DNA of 64,000 nucleotides from Acidobacteriota bacterium (GTDB taxonomy: Bacteria > Acidobacteriota > Terriglobia > Terriglobales > Acidobacteriaceae), in assembly GCA_021846275.1 (NCBI GenBank), contig JAJZBZ010000002.1:434001-498000 (forward strand), in the 5' to 3' direction. Numbering within the stretch: position 1 is the stretch's first letter; each line of letters begins with the position of its first letter. The position numbers and the translations under genes were made by a program. The notes under the pieces were generated by a model. That model was not told the DNA's origin. It was given only the letters and a program-made list of their open reading frames with translations, and did no database searches. This document shows positions 1-9,279 of the stretch, piece by piece.

Positions 1-1007
1 TCGAAGGCGATGAATACGACACCGCCTTCTTCGACAAAGGACCGAAGTTCCTCCATTACTTTCCCGACTCGCTCATCCTCACCAGCGTCGAGTTTGACCA
101 CGCCGACATCTACGCCGATCTCGCCCAGGTCCAGACCGCCTTTCGCCGCCTCGTCAATCTCGTTCCGCAGCGCGGAGTCATCCTCGCCTGGGACGGCAGC
201 CCGAACGTCACCGCCTGCGTCGCCCGCGCCTTCTGCCCGGTCGAGCGTTACGGCTTCGCGCCGGATTCCCTCTGGCGCATCGCCGATCTCCACTTCGCCG
301 AGGGCCATAGCCGCTGGCGCGTCCTGCTCGACGGCCAGCCGTGGGCCGAGCTTGCCCTGCCCGTCGCCGGCGAACACAACGCCCTCAACGCCACGGCCGC
401 CGCCGCGCTCGCCTTCCGCAACGGCGTTCCCGTCGCCGCCATTCAGTCCGCGCTCTCGAGCTTCCGCAGCGTCCGCCGCCGCCTGGAGGTGCGCGACCGC
501 GTCGCCGGCATCACTCTCATCGACGACTTCGCTCACCACCCCACGGCCATCCGCGAAACCCTCCGCGCGCTGCGCCAGATGTTTCCCTCCGCCGATGGTC
601 ACGCCGCGCGGCTCTGGGCCATTCTGGAGCCGCGCTCGAACACCCTCCGCCGCAATGTCTTCGAGCAGGAGCTTGGCGAGAGCCTCGCGCTCGCCGACCG
701 CATTCTGCTCGCCAGCATCTACCAGCAGGAGCGCATTCCCGAGTCCGAGCGGCTTCACCCCGACCGGGTCATCGCCACGCTGAACCAGCGCGGCATTTCG
801 GCTGAATTATGCGCCTCCACCGACCAGATCATCTCCACGCTCGTGCGCGAAGCCGCGCCCGGTGACGTGCTCGCCATCCTCTCCAACGGCGGCTTTGACG
901 GCATCTACCAGAAGCTCCCCGCCGCTCTGCGCGCCGCCCACCCGGAAGCCGCCGCGAATGCCTCGTCACGGCCAATCCTGGCGTCAATGCAGGAGCCAGC
1001 TTCGTGA
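1..1007 (+). CDS. mpl: UDP-N-acetylmuramate:L-alanyl-gamma-D-glutamyl-meso-DAP ligase, 3' part
   Basis: The window opens inside this gene; the frame starting at base 3 is open for 334 codons to a TGA at 1005-1007. Mpl is a cytoplasmic Mur-ligase-family enzyme that joins recycled murein tripeptide to UDP-MurNAc in cell-wall recycling. The first visible residues, EGDEYDTAFFDKGPKF, are the family signature in the central ATPase domain. Later motifs include GEHNALNATAA and DDFAHHPTAI, typical of the Mur-ligase C-terminal domain. The N-terminal Rossmann part and P-loop lie outside the window. The stop overlaps the GTG start of the acyltransferase by four bases, so the two are probably translationally coupled. 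MurC is the alternative, but the EGDEYDTAFFDK block favours Mpl. Confidence 0.93.
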   Translation, partial: EGDEYDTAFFDKGPKFLHYFPDSLILTSVEFDHADIYADLAQVQTAFRRLVNLVPQRGVILAWDGSPNVTACVARAFCPVERYGFAPDSLWRIADLHFAEGHSRWRVLLDGQPWAELALPVAGEHNALNATAAAALAFRNGVPVAAIQSALSSFRSVRRRLEVRDRVAGITLIDDFAHHPTAIRETLRALRQMFPSADGHAARLWAILEPRSNTLRRNVFEQELGESLALADRILLASIYQQERIPESERLHPDRVIATLNQRGISAELCASTDQIISTLVREAAPGDVLAILSNGGFDGIYQKLPAALRAAHPEAAANASSRPILASMQEPAS

Positions 1008-1714
1008 TCCCCTCACTCACGCTGCTGCTCACCTTCGTCCTGCTCGGACTGCCCGCTGCGATTGTCCTTTTTCCGCTCGCCATCCTCACCGGCAACGTCC
1101 TTCCGCTCTACCGCACGGCCATGGCCATCGTCCGCCTCGGCCTGCGTCTGGCCCGCATCCGCGTCGAAGTCACCGGCCTCGAAAACATCCCCGCCGACCG
1201 CGCCGTCCTATTCCTGGCCAACCACGTCTCGAACCTTGACCCACCCGTCCTGCTGCCGCTCATTCCCGGCCGCACATCCATCTTCCTCAAACAATCCCTC
1301 ATGCGCATTCCCGTCCTCGGATGGGGCATGCGGCTCGGTGAATTCATTCCCGTCGCCCGCGACGGCAGCCCGGCCAGCGCCCAACAGAACGTTCGCGCCG
1401 CTTCGGCCCTGCTCGCGCGCGGCATCCATCTCACCATCTTCGTCGAGGGCACGCGCTCGCGCGACGGCCGCCTGCTTCCGTTCAAAAAAGGCCCGTTTTT
1501 CCTCGCACAGGACTCCGGCGCGCTCTGTGTTCCGGTCACTATTCACGGCACCGCGTCGATGATGCGCAAGGGAAGCCTGCGCATTTATCCCGCCACCGCG
1601 CGCGTCACCTTCCACCCGCCCATCGACCCCGCGCAGTTCCCGACGCGCGAAGAGATCATGGCCGCCGTCCGCGCCGCCATCGCCAGCGCCCTGCCGCCCG
1701 AACTGCGCGACTGA
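1004..1714 (+). CDS. 1-acyl-sn-glycerol-3-phosphate acyltransferase (PlsC family)
   Basis: A 236-aa membrane-associated acyltransferase that would add a fatty acid to lysophosphatidic acid in phospholipid synthesis. The N-terminus is a hydrophobic anchor (about residues 4-30). The catalytic HX4D motif is seen as NHVSNLDPPV near residue 73, and the second block as FVEGTRSRDGRLLPFKKG near residue 147. The GTG start overlaps the mpl stop. Length fits the family. A second PlsC-type gene lies at 53549-54319, so substrate division between them cannot be read from sequence. Confidence 0.9.
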   Translation: MIPSLTLLLTFVLLGLPAAIVLFPLAILTGNVLPLYRTAMAIVRLGLRLARIRVEVTGLENIPADRAVLFLANHVSNLDPPVLLPLIPGRTSIFLKQSLMRIPVLGWGMRLGEFIPVARDGSPASAQQNVRAASALLARGIHLTIFVEGTRSRDGRLLPFKKGPFFLAQDSGALCVPVTIHGTASMMRKGSLRIYPATARVTFHPPIDPAQFPTREEIMAAVRAAIASALPPELRD

Positions 1715-1752
1715 AGCCAGCCGACGCAGCCCCTCGCATAAAGCCGTCGCGC

Positions 1753-2484
1753 TCACTTCACAATCGCGTTGTATCCGTCGTTCAGCAGCCTCTGCCGCGT
1801 CGCCAGCGCCTCGGCCCGCGTGGCAAACGGACCCACCTGCACATGCATCAGGCTGTCGGTCGCCGCGCGCGCCACCGTCACCGCGTAGCCGCGCTTCCGC
1901 AGCGCATCCAACAGCACCTGCGCATCCACCGGATCGCTGACGGCCGCCACCTGCACCAGAAAGCTCCCGGCGCTCGCAGCCATCGGCAGCGCCGCCTGCG
2001 GCACGCCCGCGGGCGCTGTCTGCTGCGTCGTCACCGCGGCCTGCGGCAACGCCGCCTGCACGGTGCGTCCGGCCGCTCCGTTGGCCAGTTGCTCGGCCTG
2101 CTCGCTCGCGGCCGGCCCCGTCGCAGTTTGTTCCGTCGCAGCCTGCTCCTTTGCAGCCGGATTTGCCCCCGGCTGCCCAGCCGTTCCCGCACCATCCGTC
2201 GTCGTCAGATCGTCGGCAATCGGCGCAGCGCTCACCGCCTGGGATGGCGCAGGTTTCGTTTCCTCGCGCGTCACCTGCTGCGCGCCACCTGCCGTCGCCG
2301 CCAATGGAGCGGCCTTCGCCGCGTCTCGCTCACCCAGCGAAAATCCCACCCCAAAGCAAAGCCCACACAGCAGCACCAGCGCGAAAAACAACAGCAGCAG
2401 CGTGCCCGTGCCCAGCGTCAACTCGCGGTCGGCGCGCGCCGGTCGTTCGTCCTCTTCATCCTCGTCAAAAACCCTGCCGCGCAA
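1753..2484 (-). CDS. SPOR-domain membrane protein
   Basis: A 243-aa protein with an acidic N-terminus, one membrane segment (about residues 27-48, LLLLFFALVLLCGLCFGVGF), a long Ala/Gln/Thr-rich linker and a C-terminal SPOR domain (about 170-243, beginning SFLVQVAAVSDPVDAQVLL). SPOR domains bind denuded glycan strands of septal peptidoglycan, so a role at the division site is likely. The only available start is TTG at 2484, because an in-frame stop lies just upstream; a GGGAG ribosome site six bases before it supports this choice. It follows the slipin gene after 47 bases and is probably the last gene of the leftward operon. Confidence 0.82.
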   Translation of the reverse strand: MRGRVFDEDEEDERPARADRELTLGTGTLLLLFFALVLLCGLCFGVGFSLGERDAAKAAPLAATAGGAQQVTREETKPAPSQAVSAAPIADDLTTTDGAGTAGQPGANPAAKEQAATEQTATGPAASEQAEQLANGAAGRTVQAALPQAAVTTQQTAPAGVPQAALPMAASAGSFLVQVAAVSDPVDAQVLLDALRKRGYAVTVARAATDSLMHVQVGPFATRAEALATRQRLLNDGYNAIVK

Positions 2485-2531
2485 AGCTGTCTCCCGCGCG
2501 CGCCGCCGATTCGCAGCCGCTCATCCTCAGT

Positions 2532-3335
2532 CTATTCCGGCTTCTGCCCGCCTGCCTGCGTCTTTGCCGCCAGCGTTCCTTTCGTCACAACATCGCGCAC
2601 CATCGCCAGCATCTCCATCGGCAGCGGAAAGACAATCGTCGTATTCTTTTCCACCCCGATCTCGGCCAGCGTCTGCAAATATCGCAACTGCATCGTCAGC
2701 GGCTCGGTCGCCAGTTGGCTGGCCGCCTCGACCAGCTTCTGAGCCGCCACAAACTCGCCCTCCGCGTGAATAATCTTCGACCGCTTCTCGCGCTCCGCCT
2801 CGGCCTGGCGCGCCATCGCGCGCAACATCTGCTCCGGCAGGTCCACCTGCTTCACCTCCACGCTCTGCACCTTCACCCCAAACGGTTCCGTCCGCTTGTC
2901 CATGATCTCCTGTATGCGCAGATTCAGCTTGTCCCTGTGGCTCAGCAACTCATCCAACTCCACCTCGCCCAACACCGAGCGCAGTGTCGTCTGCGCAAAC
3001 TGCGACGTCTGATACGCATAATTGGCCACCTTCACCACCGCGCCAATCGGCTCAATTACCCGCAGCGTCACCACCGCATTCACCTTGATCGTCACGTTGT
3101 CGCGCGTAATCACATCCTGCGGCGGAACCTCCATCACCTCCTGCCGCAGCGACACGCGCACCATCTGGTCCAGCGGTCGGAAGACCAGAAAAATCCCCGG
3201 CCCCTTCGGCTCGCTGAGTGCGCGCCCCAGACGAAAAATCACCGCCCGCTCATACTCCCGCAGAATCTTGATCGAGTTGAACAGATACAGCGCCACAATC
3301 ACCACCGCCACCAAAGCCGGAATTCCCATCGTCAT
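2532..3335 (-). CDS. Slipin / SPFH (band 7) membrane protein
   Basis: A 267-aa stomatin-like protein: one N-terminal membrane segment (about residues 4-20) followed by an SPFH domain ([46 protein letters not shown]) and a charged helix ([17 protein letters not shown]). Slipins form membrane scaffolds and are often encoded beside NfeD, whose protease domain cuts stomatin-type partners near the C-terminus. Here the NfeD gene is directly upstream on the same strand, which supports a functional pair. A GAGGA ribosome site lies six bases before the ATG at 3335. Confidence 0.93.
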   Translation of the reverse strand: MTMGIPALVAVVIVALYLFNSIKILREYERAVIFRLGRALSEPKGPGIFLVFRPLDQMVRVSLRQEVMEVPPQDVITRDNVTIKVNAVVTLRVIEPIGAVVKVANYAYQTSQFAQTTLRSVLGEVELDELLSHRDKLNLRIQEIMDKRTEPFGVKVQSVEVKQVDLPEQMLRAMARQAEAEREKRSKIIHAEGEFVAAQKLVEAASQLATEPLTMQLRYLQTLAEIGVEKNTTIVFPLPMEMLAMVRDVVTKGTLAAKTQAGGQKPE

Positions 3336-3426
3336 CGTCGTTCCTCATTTCGCGCGCATGCTCGTGCTGCCGCGCATCTCGGATTCTACTCCTGCTCCGT
3401 TGCTGAAACTTCGGCCCGTCCCACGC

Positions 3427-4794
3427 TCACACCCGGCTCACGCGCAGCCGATCTCCGTCCGCGCCCGTCACGCGCACCGCCGCCTCGGCCTCAATCCCGC
3501 CTTCCGCCACTGCCTCCCAAATCTCACCCTCGACCATCACGCGCCCACATCGCTCGTCGGCCTCAGCCGCCGCGCCAATCCGCTCCATCGCCACGCCCGT
3601 CGCGCCCACCAGCGCCGCCACGCCCGTCAGCGCCTTGCGCCGTTTCGCCCGCATCGCCAGCCGCAACAGAAACACCGTCAATCCGCCCAGTCCCGCGCTC
3701 ACGCCAATCGCCACTCCCGGCCTCACGCGCAACTGCTCCACCGGCGCATCCACCAGCGTCATCAGCCCCGCCGCCAGCGCCGCAATCCCGGCCACCGCCA
3801 GCGCACCGTGGCTCGCAAACTTCACCTCCAGCGCCAGCAACACCACTCCCGCCACCAGCAACGCCACCGCCGCATGCCTCACCGGCAGCATGTTCAGCGC
3901 AAACAGCGCCAGCAGCACCATCACCGTCCCCAACGCGCCCGGCACAATCGTCCCCGGCACATGAAACTCCACATAGATCAGCAACACGCCCGCCGCCAGC
4001 AGCAGCAGCGCCAGATTCGGATTTTCCAGCGCATCCAGCACACGCTCCCGCACCGTCGGCTTGAGCGTCACCACGCGCGCTCCCGCCAGCGCCAGCCGCT
4101 GTTTGCTTCCGTCCATCCGCGTCACCTCTCGCCCATCCATCTCGCGCAGCAGCGCCGGGTCATCGCCCGCAATCACGTCGATCAGATGCGCGTCCAGCGC
4201 CTCCTCGGCGCTATACGACTTCGAGTTCCTCACCGCATCCTCTGCCGCCGCCACATTCCGCCCGCGCCGGCTCACGTACGAGCGCAGAAACGCCGCCGCG
4301 TCATTCTCCATCTTCTGCCGCATCGTCGCGTCCGGCTCCGCACCCTCCACCACCGGATGCGACGCGCCCGCATTCGTCCCCGGAGCCATCGCCGCCACAT
4401 CCGCCGCCTCCAGCAGAAAAAATCCCGCCGATCCGCCGCGCGCGCCCTCCGGCGCAATATACACCGCCACCGGCACGCGCGAGCGCAGCATTGCGCCCAC
4501 CATCTCCCGCGTCGAATCGAGCAGCCCGCCCGGCGTATCCAGCTCCACAATCAGCATCGCCGCGCCGTCCGCATTCGCCCGCGTGATCGCCCGCTCCAGC
4601 CGCGCCGCGCTCACCGGCTGCACCGTATCGTCGATCACCACCCGCTCGACCAGCGGCCCATTCTCCACGCGCGCGTCGGCTCCATTCGCAAGCACGCCCG
4701 TCGCCGCGCAGACCACTCCCGCCGCAAGCAGCAAAAAAGCCGCAATCCGTCGCGGCCTCATTCTCCTTCTCTGTCTTTTTCGCATCTCACTCAT
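3427..4794 (-). CDS. NfeD-family protein, long form with ClpP-like serine protease domain
   Basis: About 455 aa. A basic N-terminus and signal/membrane segment (IAAFLLLAAGVVCAATGVL) precede a ClpP-class domain (VERVVIDDTVQPVSAARLERAI, VELDTPGGLLDSTREMV, then ARGGSAGFFLLEAADVAAM with the probable nucleophile Ser). Four or more membrane segments follow (LALLLLAAGVLLIYVEF and others), then a C-terminal OB-fold NfeD domain (VGATGVAMERIGAA ... EGEIWEAVAEGG). ATG 4794 is chosen because GAGAGG sits six bases upstream and it avoids running into the preceding gene; a further in-frame start at 4848 would overlap it. This is the full-length NfeD1b class expected next to a slipin. Confidence 0.9.
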   Translation of the reverse strand: MSEMRKRQRRRMRPRRIAAFLLLAAGVVCAATGVLANGADARVENGPLVERVVIDDTVQPVSAARLERAITRANADGAAMLIVELDTPGGLLDSTREMVGAMLRSRVPVAVYIAPEGARGGSAGFFLLEAADVAAMAPGTNAGASHPVVEGAEPDATMRQKMENDAAAFLRSYVSRRGRNVAAAEDAVRNSKSYSAEEALDAHLIDVIAGDDPALLREMDGREVTRMDGSKQRLALAGARVVTLKPTVRERVLDALENPNLALLLLAAGVLLIYVEFHVPGTIVPGALGTVMVLLALFALNMLPVRHAAVALLVAGVVLLALEVKFASHGALAVAGIAALAAGLMTLVDAPVEQLRVRPGVAIGVSAGLGGLTVFLLRLAMRAKRRKALTGVAALVGATGVAMERIGAAAEADERCGRVMVEGEIWEAVAEGGIEAEAAVRVTGADGDRLRVSRV

Positions 4795-4804
4795 CGCCAA
4801 CCTC

Positions 4805-6721
4805 TCACCGCGTTGTCTCCCGCGCCGCGGCGTTCTTCCTGTTCTCAATCACCTTCTTCAAATCGCGCGCCGCGCGGCTCTTCGCGTCCAGCCGAAGGGC
4901 CTCATTCACGTCCGCCTCCGCCGCGCTCACGTCGCCCGCCGCCAGATTCATCCGCGCCAGCACCAGCTCCGCCCGCGCATCGCCGCCATCCGCCTGCGCC
5001 GCCTCCGCCTCTTTTCGCGCGCCCGCCGCGTCGCCCGCCCGCTCCATCACCTCGGCCATTCCGCCATGCGCCTGCGCACAGTGGCTGTCGGCTTCGAGCG
5101 CCCGCCGATACTCGCTCTCGGCCTCCAGCAGCAATCCCTCGTCCAGCTTCTCGCGCGCGTCCGCGCTCAGCTTCTCCGCCTGCTCCGTCGGCGGCAGCGT
5201 CGCAATCCGCGCCGCCTCCACCGAATCCAGCATCATCGCAGCCTGCCGAAACGCCGCGCCATCATACTGCCGCTTGATCCGCTCCAGAACCTCCGCCGCA
5301 TCCGCGCGAGCCACATCCGCGTTTGCGGCATCGTCGCCGGATTGGCTGTCGGCAGCATTGCCTGCCGGGCCATTTGCCGCTGCCTGTGACGAATCCGCCG
5401 CCACTGTCTTTGCCGCGTCACTCGCAGGCCCGCCCCACACCGCCAGCATCTCGCGCGCCTCGCTGTCCGCGCTGTTCAGCTTCAGCGCCTGCTCCATCTC
5501 GCGGCGCGCTTCCGCCGTCTCGCCCTTTCGGTGCAGGCTCAGCGCCAGATTGAAATGGTAGTCCTCATCCTTCGGATCGCTGCCCTCGGCCTGTCGATAG
5601 AGCGCCGTCCCATCCGCGCCGCGCCGGCTCAGCGCCACGCCCTCGTTGTTCACCACCTCCGGCAGCGGCAGCACGCGCGCAATCGCCGCAAACGCCGCCT
5701 GCGCCTGCTCATATCCGCCGGAATAGATCAGCGCCAGCCCGCGATAAAAATCCGCCTCCAGCGCCGACTGGTGCGCCGCGCCAATATGGGCAAACGCGGC
5801 CGCCGCGTCCTCATACTCCTGCTGCTCAAACTCCTCGCGCCCCAGCGCCATCCAGGCCTCGGTCAGCTCCGGACTCAGCGCCACCGCGCGCTTCAGGTGC
5901 GTCTCCCGCTCAGCCGGATCGCGCTCCGTCACTCCGCGCACATACTGCTCAAACGCATCGAGCCTCACGCCCTGGCTTGCCGCCACAAACGTCTCCCGGC
6001 TCACGTCCAGATTCGGATTCAGCTCTCGCGCCACCTGCCACGCCAACCCATCCAGCAGCGGCAACAGTTGCGCGATCTCGCCATCCTCCACCAGCTCCCG
6101 GCTCTCATGCAGCTTCGTCCCGTCAATCACACGCGCCGTCAGGTGCAGCCGCGCGCCATCCGCCTCAAAGCCGCCAATCACCACATACCCGGCGTCCAGC
6201 GTCTCGGCCACGCGCATCGCCGTTGCACGGCTCGGCTGAAAATTCTCCGGCAGCCCCAGATGCTCCAGCGCATACTGCCTGTCCTCCCGCGACTGCGCCA
6301 TGAATCCCACCGACGTCAGCCGCTGATTCAGCACCTCCGCCGCCGCCTCGCGAATCCAGTCCAGATTCACCATCTCGCTGGCCTCGCTCACCGTCGGCCC
6401 GCCCGCATGGTCCGCGCCTCCCGCGTTCGCGGTGTCGCTTTTCGCTGCCCCATTCTTCGCCGCGCCCATCGCCTGGGGCATCGTCTGCGGCAGCATCTGC
6501 GTCGGGTCCGTCAGATTGTCAAACGGCAGCACCAGCACAATCGGCCCCATCGACGGCATCGCCGCCGAACCGACCGCGCCCGTCGTCGCCGCCGTCGCAC
6601 TCCCCGTCTGCGCCCGCGCCACGCCGCTCGCGCCCATCGCAACCAGCACCAGCGGCAGCACCGCAGGCAGGGCCAGCGCCAGCGCGCAGACTCCTCCGCA
6701 AATCCACTCCCGTCGCTTCAC
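4805..6721 (-). CDS. Secreted TPR-repeat protein
   Basis: A 638-aa protein with a signal peptide (about residues 8-37, ALALALPAVLPLVLVAMG, cleavage near ARAQ). An N-terminal domain starts with GPIVLVLPFDNLTDP, reminiscent of TolB/FlgO-like N-terminal domains and of the integral TPR proteins that assess copy number or stress. Several TPR units follow (around 270-420 and again 510-630, for example EAWMALGREEFEQQEYEDAAAAFAHIG and AQAHGGMAEVMERAGDAAGARKEAEAA). It ends ten bases before the NfeD start. The start is GTG at 6721 and a TATAAT lies about 10-15 bases upstream. Exact function is unknown; a periplasmic scaffold for the slipin/NfeD pair is only a guess. Confidence 0.78.
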   Translation of the reverse strand: MKRREWICGGVCALALALPAVLPLVLVAMGASGVARAQTGSATAATTGAVGSAAMPSMGPIVLVLPFDNLTDPTQMLPQTMPQAMGAAKNGAAKSDTANAGGADHAGGPTVSEASEMVNLDWIREAAAEVLNQRLTSVGFMAQSREDRQYALEHLGLPENFQPSRATAMRVAETLDAGYVVIGGFEADGARLHLTARVIDGTKLHESRELVEDGEIAQLLPLLDGLAWQVARELNPNLDVSRETFVAASQGVRLDAFEQYVRGVTERDPAERETHLKRAVALSPELTEAWMALGREEFEQQEYEDAAAAFAHIGAAHQSALEADFYRGLALIYSGGYEQAQAAFAAIARVLPLPEVVNNEGVALSRRGADGTALYRQAEGSDPKDEDYHFNLALSLHRKGETAEARREMEQALKLNSADSEAREMLAVWGGPASDAAKTVAADSSQAAANGPAGNAADSQSGDDAANADVARADAAEVLERIKRQYDGAAFRQAAMMLDSVEAARIATLPPTEQAEKLSADAREKLDEGLLLEAESEYRRALEADSHCAQAHGGMAEVMERAGDAAGARKEAEAAQADGGDARAELVLARMNLAAGDVSAAEADVNEALRLDAKSRAARDLKKVIENRKNAAARETTR

Positions 6722-6730
6722 GTCTCCCTG

Positions 6731-6736
6731 ATTATA
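6731..6736 (-). promoter_or_regulatory. Possible -10 box upstream of the TPR gene
   Basis: An exact TATAAT on the minus strand in the 36-base gap between the GT39 gene and the TPR gene. No good -35 is seen at 16-18 bases; TTGTAA lies 21 bases further up. It could give the TPR/NfeD/slipin/SPOR genes their own promoter. Confidence 0.3.
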
Positions 6737-6757
6737 GGTCGCGGTCGCAGCTCTCGA

Positions 6758-8509
6758 TTACAAGCCGCGGTCCATCGCGCCTCGTCCGCTCACTCGCGGC
6801 TCGGCCACTCGCGGCCGTGCAACGCCAGCCTCCACCGCTCGATCAAAGCGCAGAATCGCCGCCCACTCCAGCCCATCCCGCTTCTCCCACACCACTCGTC
6901 CATGCAGCAGCGACGCCATCGCGGTCGGCGTCAAATCCCGGTGCTCGCCAAAATACCGTTCTTCCGTCCGGCCCGCGTCCAGCATCCGCTCCAGGCCGCG
7001 CGGCAGCCCATGCGGATCGAGCTTCGTCGAAAACACCAGCGCCGCCGAATACCCGCCCGGATCCTCGGCCGCGCGCTCCACCTGGCCCAGCGAAAAATCC
7101 TCGATCCGATCCACTTCCATCGGCGTCTTCAGATACCCAAGCTCCGGTCGCGTCAGCTCGTCGGTCGCCGGCCACGCCGTCAGCACCACTGCGCCCGGAT
7201 ACCGCGCGGCCAGCTCCTTCACCGCCGCCTGCTGCACGCGAATCATCCGCGCATAGCTCAGATTGTCCTCCGGCGCAAACCCATAGGGGGGGTCCAGAAA
7301 AATCCCCGCCACAAACGCCGCAGCGCTCAGCGCCGCCATCGCCTGCCACCACCTCGTCCGCCGGTGAAACGTTGAAACCGCCACCAGCAGCACCAGCGGA
7401 TACATCGCCAGCAGATACCGCGTCAGCAGCGCCCCGCCCAGCAGCGAAAACGCCACCGCATTCGCCGCAAGCACGGCATAAATCCGCCACTGCGCCCAGA
7501 AGCTCACCCGCTGCCGCGTCCGACCGTCGTGCGCCCTGTCCGGCGCATTGTTCACGGGCTCCTGCTTCACCGGCTCCAGCATCATCGCCGCCGCCATCAG
7601 CAGTACCGGCACAAACAGATTCATATGCGCCGTCAGGTGCAGCACGCGATGCCCCAGCGCCGCCAGAAAACGCAAGCCGTCCATCGTTCCCGTCGCGTTG
7701 TAGCGCACAAACTCCGGATTGCCAAACGCATACCCCGTCTTCGCGAAGTGATACCCATACCACGCCGCCAGCGGCACCAGGCATGCAAGATACCAGCCCG
7801 CGCGCCGCCAGCTTTTCCCGCGCGTCGCTCCGTCCGCCGCGCGCAGCGCCACCACCGCCTCAAACGCCGCCAGCGCCAGCGGCGTCGCCAGCGCCGTCTC
7901 CTTCGCCATCACCGCCACGCTGAACCACACCCCGGCCAGCCACCATCGCGATTCCTCCTCCACCAGCGCATAGTTCAGCGCCCAGATCGTCGCCGCCGCC
8001 GCCATCAGGTCCGCATGCGCCAGCGTGCTCTGCGCAAACCACACCGGATACAGCCCCGTCAGCACCAGGGTCCACGCCGCCACAGCCGCCGACCCGTTCA
8101 GACGCATCGCCAGCCGCCACACGCCCAGCAGCGCAAACGAGGCCACCATCAGCATCGCCTCCCGCGTCACCACCGGCGCATACCCGCCCAGCCGCCACCA
8201 CAGCGCCAGATACACCGACGGCAGCGGCGGATGCGCATTCGACACCGTCGAAACCGGAATCAGGCTCCCGGTGCGAAAAAAATCCCACGCCGCCGGAATG
8301 TAATACCCGGCCTCATCCCAGAAATACGGCAGGTGCATCAGCTTCCAGTGCGCCGCATACAGCGCCGCAAAGATCACCGGAAAGATCCGCCACAGCGCCA
8401 TCGGCTCCGCGCCACGCGGGCGCAGCATCTCCCGCAGCGGCCCGCGCGAGCCGCCGCTTTTCGACATGCCCGCGCGAACAGCTCCCTGCTTTCGCTCCCG
8501 CTCCTTCAT
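6758..8509 (-). CDS. GT39/GT83-type integral membrane glycosyltransferase
   Basis: About 583 aa with some ten hydrophobic segments. Near the N-terminus the motif YFWDEAGYYIPAAWDFF holds the acidic pair in the first periplasmic loop that is the hallmark of dolichol/polyprenyl-phosphate-sugar transferases (PMT/ArnT/GT39-GT83). These enzymes use a polyprenyl-linked sugar and transfer it to protein or lipid acceptors on the outer face of the inner membrane. A soluble C-terminal part (about 480-583) follows. An inner start at 8467 (MSKSGG) is possible; the longer form begins eight bases after the DUF3467 stop. Acceptor unknown. Confidence 0.8.
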   Translation of the reverse strand: MKERERKQGAVRAGMSKSGGSRGPLREMLRPRGAEPMALWRIFPVIFAALYAAHWKLMHLPYFWDEAGYYIPAAWDFFRTGSLIPVSTVSNAHPPLPSVYLALWWRLGGYAPVVTREAMLMVASFALLGVWRLAMRLNGSAAVAAWTLVLTGLYPVWFAQSTLAHADLMAAAATIWALNYALVEEESRWWLAGVWFSVAVMAKETALATPLALAAFEAVVALRAADGATRGKSWRRAGWYLACLVPLAAWYGYHFAKTGYAFGNPEFVRYNATGTMDGLRFLAALGHRVLHLTAHMNLFVPVLLMAAAMMLEPVKQEPVNNAPDRAHDGRTRQRVSFWAQWRIYAVLAANAVAFSLLGGALLTRYLLAMYPLVLLVAVSTFHRRTRWWQAMAALSAAAFVAGIFLDPPYGFAPEDNLSYARMIRVQQAAVKELAARYPGAVVLTAWPATDELTRPELGYLKTPMEVDRIEDFSLGQVERAAEDPGGYSAALVFSTKLDPHGLPRGLERMLDAGRTEERYFGEHRDLTPTAMASLLHGRVVWEKRDGLEWAAILRFDRAVEAGVARPRVAEPRVSGRGAMDRGL

Positions 8510-8517
8510 GTTCGTGC

Positions 8518-8823
8518 TTAGTTCACTGCGCCACGCGGAAAATCCCCCACGCGCGGCTCCAGATTCAGCTCGCCAAAGGCCTGCTCATACTGCGCCAGAT
8601 TCTGCCCCAGCACGTTCCACAGCGCCTTCGCCTGTTGCGGACTCAGATAAATCCCCTGCTGATTCAGGATGCTCACCTGCTCGGGATTCTCCGAGCTGGC
8701 CTGGCCGAAAACCAGATGAAAATCCCACACGCTCACACGCATCTGCACGCTGTTGGCATAAGTGTCGCGATAGTTCGCGTCGTTCCGAATCTCCACCCGC
8801 GGCGTCGTTCCCTGTCCGTTCAT
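8518..8823 (-). CDS. DUF3467 protein
   Basis: About 101 aa from ATG 8823 (MNGQGTTPRVEI), chosen because GAGAG/GAGAAG precedes it; a longer frame reaches 8877 but adds a low-complexity basic stretch. The core pattern (YANSVQMRVSVWDFHLVFGQ, then LSPQQAKALWNVLGQNLAQYEQAFGEL) matches the small DUF3467 family, widespread in bacteria, of unknown function. It is the first gene of the leftward group leading to the glycosyltransferase. Confidence 0.8.
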   Translation of the reverse strand: MNGQGTTPRVEIRNDANYRDTYANSVQMRVSVWDFHLVFGQASSENPEQVSILNQQGIYLSPQQAKALWNVLGQNLAQYEQAFGELNLEPRVGDFPRGAVN

Positions 8824-8930
8824 CGTCTTCTCTCGATTCCTGTCTGCGCGCCTTCGCGCCTCATTCGCCGCGCTCACGCCCCCATTCGCTGTCTCTGCGC
8901 GGCGCGGCCATCAGTCCGCTCATAAAAAAC

Positions 8931-9016
8931 TGGTGCGGAAGGGGGGATTTGAACCCCCACGCCTTGTGAGCGCCAGATCCTAAGTCTGGTGCGTCTGCCA
9001 ATTTCGCCACTTCCGC
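8931..9016 (-). tRNA. tRNA-Leu (anticodon UAG)
   Basis: An 86-base gene on the minus strand with a seven-pair acceptor stem (GCGGAAG / CTTCCGC), discriminator A and encoded CCA. The anticodon loop CTTAGGA gives UAG, decoding CUA/CUN Leu. The long variable arm expected of a class II tRNA is present. Confidence 0.96.
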
Positions 9017-9223
9017 CCGCGCCTCTCGCCAGTGTATACCTGCGCAGGATGCCCGCGCCCCTGCTCATCGCACGCTATCCCAGGAATTCCCTCTTGCCTT
9101 CATTCCCGCAGGAATCAGCTTTTGCCGTCGCCCTCAGCAAAGCCCACCCGCGACCAACGGAAGCGCCACAAATGGCGGCGGCGCGCAAAGCGCGCGGCTG
9201 CTGCATGCAATGCTCTGAAAGCA

Positions 9224-9255
9224 GCAGGGCGCTTCGATGGATCGAAGCGCCCTGC
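9224..9255. terminator. Hairpin terminator downstream of the porin gene
   Basis: A near-perfect inverted repeat with arms GCAGGGCGCTTCGAT and its complement around a two-base centre, lying 25 bases beyond the porin stop. The U-run on the porin side is weak (TGCTTT), so termination is probable but not certain. Confidence 0.65.
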
Positions 9256-9279
9256 CATCTTTCATGATTCCAGCCTTGG

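Noticed and set aside
2151-5277. Two long Arg/Pro-rich plus-strand frames
   Set aside because: They run antisense to SPOR, slipin, NfeD and TPR genes that have clear domains.
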